Origin: Sacculina carcini
Taxonomy: Eukaryota; Arthropoda; Thecostraca; Sacculinidae
Length of the DNA stretch: 64,000 nucleotides
Reading direction: 5' to 3'
Assembly: GCA_916048095.2 (NCBI GenBank)
Contig: OU696574.1
Span: 10,690,587 to 10,754,586 of the forward strand
In this document: positions 36,981-48,533 of the stretch, in pieces
How positions within the stretch are numbered: position 1 is the first letter of the stretch
Layout: each line of letters opens with the position of its first letter
The notes under the pieces: model-generated
Seen by the model: the letters and a program-made list of their open reading frames with translations, nothing else
What the model was told of the DNA's origin: nothing
The model's database searches: none
Position numbers and translations under genes: made by a program

Positions 36981-38717
36981 TCTACCAGCTGTCTCTCTCT
37001 CTCTCTCTCTCTCTTTCTGGCTTTCTCGCTCCAACCCTCTATCTTCAACAACCGCCGCAAGTTTTTTCAATTGTGTGGTTTTGTGCACGTAGGATTGTGT
37101 GTGTGTGTGTGTGTGTGCTTAGATTTGTGGGTGTGTATGTATGTGTTTGTGTGTTAGTGGGTGTGTATTTGTGTGTGAGTGTTTTTTTGTTTCTGTATGT
37201 GAATTTTCTTTTTCTGCTCATTCATGTGTACTGTTGGTGTTTTGTGGTTGTCTCACACGACAGCTATGGACAGACGGAGGCATTTGTATAATATGAGAGG
37301 CGACCGTGTCGATTGTGCACGTTTTTCATGCGTTTTTTGTGTGCGCAAGTTTTCTTCTCTCAGTCGATGCGAGCTTGAATGTTCGGTGTTTCCCAGCACT
37401 GTATGTGTGAGTGTCGGTGTGTATATTTACCTGTGATATGTGTCATTGTGCACTAATTATGTGTCAGTTTGTATGTGACATTTTCTTGCTCCATGCTTGT
37501 CATTTTTCTTGAAATTTTCAAATGTGTTATGCTCTCCTCGACTTGTTTTCTCTGATTTGTGTACAAATCCATCGACAAGTATGTTATGGAAGGCCTCACG
37601 CCCTCAGGCGATTTTATACAAACGTAATCTCAGGTGTTGTTACATCATGTATGTGCATGTTACCAGTGTTCATTGTGTGTGTGTGTGTGTGCTTCTGTGT
37701 GGCCGAATTTTTGGTGCTTCTCCGAGGAATAACTATAGTGGATTTTCTGACGTCATGGTTTGATATATTCTATGGTTTTCTCGGCATTCTTGGGTATTTC
37801 TCACTGGTGTTTCGGCGTAATCTGTAGGTGGTGCGCAGTTATTTTTCTATCTTAGCCAGTTTCAATGCGTTGTTCATGACGGCGAGGTCACGTTTATACG
37901 ATATTGGGTTACAGTTTTCTGCAAATTTACTGAATTTGTCGCTATGCTGACTTTTCGTGATTTTTTGTTCTTGCGAATAAACATTTAATGTTTGTCTTTA
38001 GGCTGGTGAATGCTGAATAAAATGCATGTGGATAAACTGATTATTCATTTTGTGAAAGCATCAATACAGACCCAACTGGAAATATACGTGTTAAGTGCTT
38101 ACAGCAGACATTTTGGATGATAGTGTTTTACGTACGGATTCGTATATGGGTACAGTTTACGGAAAATATTTAATGTAATTAGAAAGTGGCGCTAGTTTCG
38201 CGCTGCGATCGTATCATGTTTACTCATTCGGTCTGTTTTCTACTTCTGGTCGTTAGGCATGTGTGCTGTTGTTATTTGGGGTGTCTTTGTTTGAAATTTA
38301 TACATTCGTATTTGAAATACCTTAGATTCTCAAATAATTGATTGTGATTGGTGATGCTGTTCAATTAATCCTTCACGAGGTGTGTCGAGGTATTTGCCTG
38401 CTTGTCAATTTTAACGGGGTTTGTTAATATTAATGTTATTATTCGCGTTTTAAGCTCGCACCAGTCCATTGAGACTATATGGGGCGCTTCGCTGTGTGGA
38501 CTCATTTACAGTATTATCTCCTGGTAAACTTAAGCGGACGTATTGAACGAAGCCGGGTCAGGATTCGAACAGTGAACTTCTGATGCACGGGAATAATACA
38601 GTACAATATAATATATCATTAAATAAATAGAATTGTGACACTGCTAAATTGTTGCTCTACAGAAAGTTGGCTTGCTATCACGGATAAGTGATTGTTGTAT
38701 TTTTGGGCGGTGTGAAC
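36981..38717. other. Intergenic, Bcl-2 gene to ZMYND8
   Basis: Includes (CT)n at about 36990-37014, GT arrays, a hydrophobic ORF ending at 37827 and a candidate 5'-UTR acceptor (CTCTACAG at about 38654-38661) before the ZMYND8 start. No clear gene. Confidence 0.45.
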
Positions 38718-40833
38718 ATGGACTCATCTGAATCAGTCAGTAAACAGGCTGCATCAACAGAACACGGCTCGTCCAGTGATGTCGATTCGACGACAAATGC
38801 AAAGAGCGATAACGGTAATAATTTGCAGCACGCTGTAGCGGAGGAAGGTATTGTTATTAATGAGAAGTCTAATTCTCAGGCGACTGGCTCAGTGAACCTA
38901 ATATCGGCTAAAGTATCGACTCATAATTCTTCCAGTGCTGCTGCCGAGAGTAGCGAAGAATCGGCAAACAAGAAAGTGTCTTCTGGAGCTGCTTCGGAAA
39001 ATGGGTCATTCACCGAAGCAGCATCTACACGCCAGCACGTTACTGAGTCACCAGCGGCTGTTGTTGAACGGGATGCAAAGAAAGAGGGTGATGAGGCTAG
39101 TATTTTGACGGCGGCCCCTATGAACATTGTAGACACATCTTCAAGTTGTGCAGATGCTATTGCCGAGACTGGCAGTGCTGTAGTGCAGCTTTCTAGTGCA
39201 GCTGGCCAGAAAAATGGTTCCAGTAAACCCAATACCGCTGAGGCCTCGGATATTAATGCAAAACCCACTGAAACACACCAGCCGCAAGCGACAGACGACG
39301 TTGCAACGAGATCCAGTGAAATGCTGATATCAGAAGCGAGCAAGGCTGAAAGCGATACACTGAAGGTTGTCAACAATATCTCGACCAGTGAAGCTTCGCT
39401 GGCATCAAAAACGACAACCACTGTCTCTAATGTTGACCAGGAGTCACGAGTTGAGGTAGCTGTCACGCAGCAGGTCAGGAAAAATCGGACAACAAATGAT
39501 GAGAAGAGTAGTACCTCAGAAGCGACGAAGTTCAGTGAAGAAACTGGTGACTGCCAGGTATCGATGCAAGGTGACAAGTGCCCGACACAAAGCGAAGTAA
39601 TGGACGTTCCTGTTGAAGAGGAACGCACTGCTGCTCCCACATCTGCTACTACTGACGATACAACCAATGCAGGTGCTAAACTCGGCGACAAATCAGCTAC
39701 TGCTGGCAGCGGAGATGAACCTCAGTCACTGGTCCCCATTGAAGGTGCGACACATTCTAGCGAAGACGTAGAGATGACCGAGGTGAGTGGCTGTGTTCCG
39801 GTGGAGCAGAACGGAGTGGCGTGTGTTGCAGCTGCTGACAAGAGTCGACAGCCAGGGAGCTGTACTGTTCCATCGGTCGAGCCCAGTGTAGTCTGCTCCT
39901 CCACTGATTCTGTCAATAATCAAGTCCTGCAGACAAAAGGAGTCCGTTTGGAATCTGCCAGCAGTCCTTCGACTCCGACCAGGTCCAGTTCTCGACGGCC
40001 GCAGAATTGTTCGTCTAGTCGGGTGGTCTCGCCAGGCAGTGGTGGCGGTGAAAGTGGTCGACGCAGCAGAGTCACGCGCTCTCAAAATCCCGATTTTGCC
40101 GCCAAGCAGAAGAACTTTATGAAGGAATACCAGCGTAACCTAGGAAACGCGAGTCCGGCAGCATCCGCAGACACGACATCACCGTCTTCTTCTCGCTCCG
40201 AGCGTCATTGCTCTTCTGCAGCGTCTGGCGGCTCGGTGGAGGCGAGAACCAGCGAGACTGCGGCCAGTAGTGATGTTCTAGCAGGAAAGCGGCGTCGGTC
40301 TGACAGTGAAGAACGTTCTGTGGTTGTAGTGCAGGAAGAGGTGAGTCTCCCCTGTTCTCTTCTCGTTTGTGTGATGGACTCTTTATAAACCTCAATTTCT
40401 CTTTGTTGATATTTTTATTGTTTTATTCCTTTATCAAGTTGGCTCGTAAAGCAGTATAATACTGGACTCCGTGGTGTAGTGGTAGAACACCCGCTTAACA
40501 ACCGGGAAGTTCGTTGTTCGAAACCCGGCGGAGGGGAATTTATTTGGGCGAATTATATAATACAACAGCCCCTGTCCACCCAGCAGTAAATGATGGTACC
40601 AGATATCAGTCATGTGTTGTGTCATGCATTCTGGGGAGGTGGTCCTCTCTAATACGTCTTCCGTCCTTATGGCGCCATAGCGTGGAGAGGGTCGGTTCTG
40701 CGGTGGCAGCGAGCTGCACGGGACACACCTGTGTGTTCATAAGCTTCGACTTCTTCCAGTATAGCAGCCTTTAACCTCTGTCGTGGTAATCATGTATTCT
40801 ATTTTCTCGTGTATGGTAGTACAATTTTGAAGT

Positions 40834-40879
<46 letters not shown>

Positions 40880-43800
40880 TTTGTGTTGTATTTTGCACTT
40901 TTTACAGTTAAGTTTGTTGTCTCGATGTTGACATGATACGTGATTTCTAGTCACCTGAAATTGACTGTTTTTTTTTGGTTACTTGTTTTTATTTCAGTTG
41001 GCTGTGTAATTTTATGTTTGCTTGGTAATGTATTTGTTGTATGAATATGTAATATATTTCTTATTGTTAACTCCTAGTTCCACTAACCACTGAGGTTATT
41101 TGTATATCAGGATCATAGTGTCTTATTGGTCTCGACGAATCGATCAATTGTTCTAGATGCACAACATGCTAATTTCCATGTTTTTTTGTTTCAGATTGGT
41201 TAAATTTAATATGAGAATGCTTTGTTTGGATCGAAGGTTTTGCGTTATTTTTGTAATGTCAAATTAATTTTAAATTATCCATCGTTTATTTTGGGGTATT
41301 TTCTGGGTCGAGAATGTACTAAGTTGTATAATTTATGATGTTATATTTTGTTAAATTAATTTGGGCGATTAAATTATTTATAAAATAATTTTGTTTCTTT
41401 CATATTTGTAATCATGCTTGCGCTTGTATGTTTGGGTTGTGTTATGTTTGTTCTGCACTGATGTACGCACATCGTGTGTGTATGTGCGCCCGTGTATGTG
41501 TGTATGTGGGCCGGTTGTTCACACAATGGGATCTCTCTCCTATCGCCTCTCCGCTCTTATACTCTGACTTTTTTGCCTCTCACGTTCCTCCGAGCTCTGC
41601 CCTGCCACTCAGCGCTTGTCTCCCCCGGGTGTATGTGTGTGTGTGTTTGTGTATGTGCGTGTGTGCGCGTGCCATCGGCTGCTCGATGCTGATTGGTTCA
41701 CGCGCCGCTTGTTCGGTTCGTGCTGCCTGGTGCCGCGTCACTGCTGCCACCTAGTAGCGGATTTTTAAACTAGAAGTGTGCGTTAACGGTCGTGGTTGAT
41801 TTGAACGTTCACGTCCTTGGGTGGGCGGGGCTTAACTGGTGGACGGAGGGAGAGCGGTGCTGTGTGCGCGCGAGCGTGTTTGGTCGTGTGTGTCTGTTGT
41901 GTGCGTTGCGTGTGCGTGTAGATTTGTGGGCCGGTCTGTGTGTGTGTGTGTGTTATGGCTACTTACGAATGGCTTTCTGGAGCCGATGAGGTTTGTCAAT
42001 ATTGAAATTATTTTTGTTATATTTTCCATTTAGTACTGAGTATATATGTCATTATCTAACGAATGTTTTTTTTATCATGTTTGCGTGTTATTAGTCCGTC
42101 GGGGAAATATGGTTGATGCTAAATGTGTAAAGATTCAAGAACATTAGATTGAGAAAATTTGATTGAACGAATTTTTTCCAGTCCCTCGCCTCCTGCAAAG
42201 GCAGCACATTACATTAGAACGCTAAACCTAACCTAAAATCTATGAAAAATATAGAAATGTTTTAGTGCGTTTTTAAGCGTTTTTTTTATAAATTAGCGTT
42301 TTTAATGTTCTTGAATTCTTCCACATTCAGCCTAGACCGGGAAATACTGGTCAATTTAGTTTATTATTTATACGTTATATAGTATTTAGTTTACAAAATG
42401 GAAGATGCATGCTGACTATTTCACGTGGGTTCAATTTAATCCATAAGGTTTCGAATTGTTTCGTGATTTAGGCGCTGAAATCTCGTGTGATGGAGGTTTG
42501 CGGTTCGAATCTTGGCTCAGTTCGTTTTTTCAACACTTAATACTGTATGTGTTGACAATACTCCTAATCCGCCAGCGTTTGAGCTCGAGTTATGGGAATT
42601 CGCGTACTAGCAATTATCAATGACAAAATTACATTTCGGTCCGTAATTTTAAAGTTTAGATTACGTTATTTTACTATGCTAGATTTTAGTTGTTAGTTAA
42701 TTAGTAAGAATGCAAGACAGCGCTACTAAATCTTATGAGACAATAAAGAGCGGGAGACATTGAAACAACCAGCTGAAGCGCCTTGGAAAAACGGAATTCT
42801 CTGAAGGAATTAGAACAGAACATGAAAAATACTAATGGAGTAATCAATTATGAAATTAAAAGAGGTGTTTAATCGTGTTTTTTCACATTTATTCACCAGT
42901 TTACAGGAGTCGACCTTATACGAGCGGTTCTTTTTCTTCTGGCGTTCACCAACTTCTAATCTTCTCTTATTGACTGATAATTCTACACTGTTTGCTCGTG
43001 TGTATGTGTGTGTGTGTGTGTGTGTGTGTTAGACGGCGGGTGATGGTGATGGTGAAAGCGGGGGTACTGCTGCGCTCAACGATAATTTCTGCTGGATATG
43101 TCATCGTGAGGGGAAGGTGGTGTGTTGTGAAACTTGTCCCCGAGTATATCACCTGAAATGTGCCCAATTATCTGCCGATCCGCCCGGCGACTGGGTTTGT
43201 GTGGAATGTCGGCGTGTTGTACAGGCGGACACGGCAGCCAACCGCTCGCCTTCCATGCGCCAGCTCTCGCAACAACAATTCATCACGCTGCTTGGCTATG
43301 CCATCGGCAGACTCAAGGGACTGCCCGGTGTAAGTGCGACTAAAGATATGACTATTAACTACTAACTTGTTAACTACTAACTTATTAATAAATGTAGTAT
43401 AGACTAAAGATATAGGATCGTGACAACACACACACACACACACAAACACACACAATTTGTGCACAATATAGATATGAACAGTGTATGTCTGTCTGTGTGT
43501 GTGTGTCGGGTTTAAATTAGCGTGTCATATTGTTTCTCTGTACACTATATTCACTTTTATATTGGCTTAGACTTGTCTGTTGGCTTTTTATTTCATAATC
43601 TTACTGTTTTTTGTTTGGTATGAATTGTTGCTCACGACGGGTGGGTTTAAATGCCAGTTATTTATATTTATGCTACTATCGTTATTAAATTTTCTAAATA
43701 TTCTGATATTAATAACACGTGCTTAATCTTGTTTGACGCTTTTGTTAATCGCAGTAACAGTTGTGTTTTTGTCTGTGACATCTGGGTTTCTGAACGAAAT

Positions 43801-46800
43801 TGGCATATTCTATATAGTTCAAATATTAATATTATCTGATGAATGCGTGTGCTTTTTTATTCAATATTAAAGTTTCTCATAAAACAGTACACGTGATATT
43901 TTTCAATGGTTGCCATGACAACAAACTCATATTTTGCCGTGTTTTTCATATTTATTTCACGTGCCAATTTGACTCCGGTTCTTCCTGTCATACACAAATG
44001 CAATTTTTTCAATGTCCATGGAATATTTGATTCATCCAGTATTTGGTATATTGCTAAATTAAATCTATTTGTTTGAAATTTAATGTTCATGGTGTTTTAT
44101 CGTGAAAAATTCCCATATGCTTGAAATTACGCTTTGCTCACAGTTTTAATAGGAGTATTTCGACCAGTATTGTTAGCGCATGCAGTCTTTGATTGAATTC
44201 AGCTGCGTAATTATTAAATGTTATTCGTGAGTCATACTTGGAGATTGTTCGCGAAATAACAGCATTTATACATGTTGTATTATCCATAATACCGGAGATA
44301 TGGCGGTGTTTCACGGTTATATTCAACAACATTCGTGTCATATATTATGCGATGTTGACACGTGCTTATTTTAGCATGGCACTCCCGCTATTTGCTTTTC
44401 TCATTGACCTGCGTTGTGTGTTTATACTACACGTATGTATGTGTGTGTGTATGCACGTGTATTGGTAATGTCGGCCATTTTGTTTGGCGCATTTTAGAGA
44501 GAGTGTGAGAGTATATGAGTTTCACCCTCGTCTCTCGTCCTCTACCCGTCCGCTCCCGCTCTCCGCGCTCTTTCCCTGCCACGACATCGGTTGACGTCAG
44601 CGGCCACCCCTGCACTCGGACGAGTCCATTATTGTGTCGACGGCAGAGTGGTCGAGTCGATGCGCTCTCACGCTCTGTCTCGTCTAGTTAGTCGTATTGC
44701 CGCTAGATGTCGTTGTGACGGTGGTTTTTGTTGTCAGGCTGAGCCGTTCTCCAGTCCTGTCGACACGCAGAAGTTCCCGCATTATCGGGAGCTGGTCGCC
44801 TACCCCATGAACCTGCTCATCATGGAGCAGAACACCAACGACGGTCTCTACGGCTCCACCGAGGCCTTCATCTCAGATTGCAAGTGGATCGTGCATAATT
44901 GCGTGCTGTTCAACGGAGGTGCCCCATCTCACACACGCACGTGTTTACTCACAAATTATCATCGCTCAATTCATTTGTTTTACAGTCAAGTTTGATGTTC
45001 TTGGTTTATTTTGGAGCTAACTTATTTATTGCCTATTTTCATCCAACTTGTTCTTTATTATTTTTCTCTACCTATTTTATTTTTATGTCTAGATGATGTA
45101 GGAAGGACTAGAGAATTAACACTTTAATGAGGAAAACAACATAAATCTAGTGAAAATAGGAATATTCTTGTCTAACTTGAATTTGATTGGTTAATTTATT
45201 TGCCTTTTCAGAGTGCGATTACATGTGTGTGTTTTTATCAAGCCGAATGAAATATTATATTATCACACATTTACCTCAAGATCTGATCGTAAATCCCTCA
45301 TCAAGCGTGAAAAACATGACAATTTTGCTTAAAAAAATACATGTTAAAAACTGGTTACGTGTGCAAGCATACTTACACACTAACACACACACATTCTTAA
45401 TGTTTACATTAGTCATTTTACCATCTGCTAGTCGGGTTTAAATACATCGTGGGCGTATGTTTGTGTATGAAATGTATGTATATATGTGTGTGTTATGTAT
45501 GTATGTGTGTAATGTATGTGTGTGTGTGTAATGTATGTATGTGTGTAATGTATGTGTGTATGTATGTATGTGTATGTGTGTATGTATGTCTGTGTGTGTT
45601 ATGTCTGTATATGTGTATGTGTGTGTATGTATGTCTGTGTGTGTGTGTGTATGTATGTATGTCTGTGTGTGTAATGTATGTATATGTGTGTGTAATGTAT
45701 GTCTGTGTATGTATGTATGTGTATGTGTTTATGTATGTCTGTGTGTGTATGTATGTATGTCTGTGTGTGTATGTATGTATGTGTGTGTGTGTAATGTATG
45801 TGTGTGTATGTATGTGTGTGTAATGTATGTATGTCTGTGTGTTATGTATGTCTGTGTGTGTAATGTATGTCTGTGTGTGTGTAATGTATGTGTGTGTGTG
45901 TAATGTATGTATGTATGTATGTGTGTGTGTGTGACAGCGAATAACAAGTTGACAACATTGGCCAAGTCTTTGTTGCGCATGTGTAAATGGGAGATGGAGG
46001 AGATTGAGACCTGTCCTGACTGCTATGGCAACGCCTACAACGACGACAACTGGTTCACCAAGGCCTGTGTCAGTATATCTCTCTCTCTCTCTCTCTCTCT
46101 CTCTGATTAACACATTAACACACACACATATTACATTTATATTCTACACATTTTACATACATTACATTCTGCCATTTTTCACACATATTCTATTGTCAAA
46201 ACTTGTGTCCAGATTGCAATTCTGATATTTTTATATCACGTTTTTCGTGAGAAAATCTCAAGTGCGCTCACACTCAAATACACACACGCACACACACAAA
46301 TAGGTATATATACACTAGCTTCCACATTGAGACGAAAATGTATGTTTAGTGTATTTTAGTCAGTGTGTGTGTGTGTGTGTGTAACATGGTGCAAATACTT
46401 CATCAATTTCTCTCAGCTTTCTACTTACGCCTTTTTCTAGCTGAGAAATTGGTCATCCATTGAATTTGATCACATTCAAATCATACAGAATCAATTATAC
46501 TAGAATAGAGCCTATTGAGTCATGTGTGTATGTGTGTGTGTGTATGTGTGTTTGTGTGTGTGTGTCAGCCTCATCCTCATCTGTTGATCTGGGCTCGTCT
46601 CAAAGGATTTCCGTTCTGGCCGGCCAAGGCGATGAAATCTCGCGACGGAAACGTAGACTGTCGCTTCTTCGGTCGTCATGACAGGTGTGTGTATGTCTGT
46701 GTGTGTGTGTGTGTGTTTCTTCGGTCGTCATGACAGGTGTGTGTGTGTGTCTGTGTGTGTGTGTGTCTGTATTTGTGTGTGTTTATGTGTGTTTATGTGT

Positions 46801-47274
46801 GTTTGTCTGTGTGTGTGTGTGTGTGTTTATGTGTCTGTATGTATTTGTGTGTGTTTATGTGTGTTTGTATTTGTGTGTGTTTATGTGTGTTTGTCTGTGT
46901 GTGTGTTTGTCTGTGTGTGTGTGTGTTTTTGTGTCTGTATTTGTGTGTGTGTTTTTTTGTCTGTATTTGTGTGTGTGTGTGTGTATATATGTGTGTTTCT
47001 GTATGTGTGTGTGTGTGTGTGTTTGTCTGTATTTGTGTGTGTCTGTGTGTATGTGTGTGTGTATATATGTGTTTTTCTGTATTTGTGTGTATGTGTGTGT
47101 GTGTGTTTAGAATCACCGATTGTTTTTTTGTGTTATTATTGTCTTAGATGAATATTTCGTGTGTGTGTGTGTTAGGGCGTGGGTGCCAGTTAAGGAGTGT
47201 TTCTTGTACTCCAAGGAACCACCGTGTCCTCCGAAGAATCGCAGCAAAAGTCTGGACACTTGCATCGCGGTATG

Positions 47275-47343
<69 letters not shown>

Positions 47344-48498
47344 TACACACATACATACGTTTACTAGAAAAGCTGTGTGTTCACAGGGTGGTTTATATTT
47401 TATGTGTTGGGAAATTGCCCGACCTGGAGGTGTGTTTCTGATCAAATCACGTGAAATCATTATTTGCAGCCTAGTTTGACGTTTTCGTTGTTGTAATGTT
47501 GTAATTTGAATTAGCACTGATGAAAAATAATGTTTTGAAGATCTGCGTGAGGAAAGTGCTGTGAATTTCTTTCTATGCTTTAATTTGAATTGGGAGACTC
47601 ATCATTTGTGTGTGTGTTTGTGTGGTAGGAATTGGAGGATCACATCAGGAATCTGGCACTGCGGTTCGGTCAGTATGTGTACTCACGACCGCGAATTCAG
47701 TACGATCCCAAGAAAGTGTTTCAGCATTTGGCCGCCGCTCTGCCGGGACTGAGTGCCGCCGTCGCCAAACAAACTGCCGATGAAGGTTTGAAACTTATTT
47801 CTCGTGCAATAGTCGCTCTGGCACTCTCACTCATTTTCTTCCAAACAAACTGCCGATGAAGGTTTGAAACTTATTTCTCGTGCAATAATAGCTCTGGCAC
47901 TCTCACTCATTTTCTTCCAAACAAACTGCCGATGAAGGTTTGAAACTTATTTCTCGTGCAATAGTAGCTCTGGCACTCTCACTCACAAGCCACGTTGTGA
48001 GTGGATATATTGAGTCGTTTTTCTTCCAAACAGACGAGAGTGAAGTTGACAAGCTTCTTTCGCGTCGCCTCCATGTTTCTTGCGAGTTGTTGGTGGTTTG
48101 TAGCGAATCTTTTGGCCGATGTTGTGTTGGCGTAACTTCTCACTTTCTATACGAGTTCACACTTATCTCCATCCTCACATACTGCTAGACTATTTAATGC
48201 TAAATTTTGCGGATTGTTTATATAAGCCGGCGGTGAGTGGCACGAAGATGCTAACTAACGCACGCAGGTGCTAACTGCTAGCGGTGTGCTGCAGCAGGGA
48301 CACACCCAGTCGGTAAAATGCCGTTTTCTTCAACTTGCACGTTCATGGCTGGTCTCAAGTTGGTGATATTAATTGCCTCAAGCAGTACCAGACGCCGTAT
48401 GTCACGTTCTTGATCTCTGTTTTGCTCACTATTTCTATGTAATTTTTTTGTGCTTGTCGTGTAAGTTGTATGATGCTGTTGATGTTGAAATTGTTGTC

Positions 48499-48533
<35 letters not shown>

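Noticed and set aside
38921-39691. A 256-codon minus-strand ORF
   Set aside because: Antisense of the low-complexity ZMYND8 exon 1; Ser/Ala codon bias alone keeps it open.
40465-40540. A tRNA-Val gene
   Set aside because: The acceptor and anticodon stems are imperfect, and the sequence continues into a SINE body that recurs at 19375-19676.
45449-46125. Overlapping ORFs of 120-210 codons upstream of ZMYND8 exon 4
   Set aside because: Microsatellite translation; only the exon at 45938-46068 is coding.
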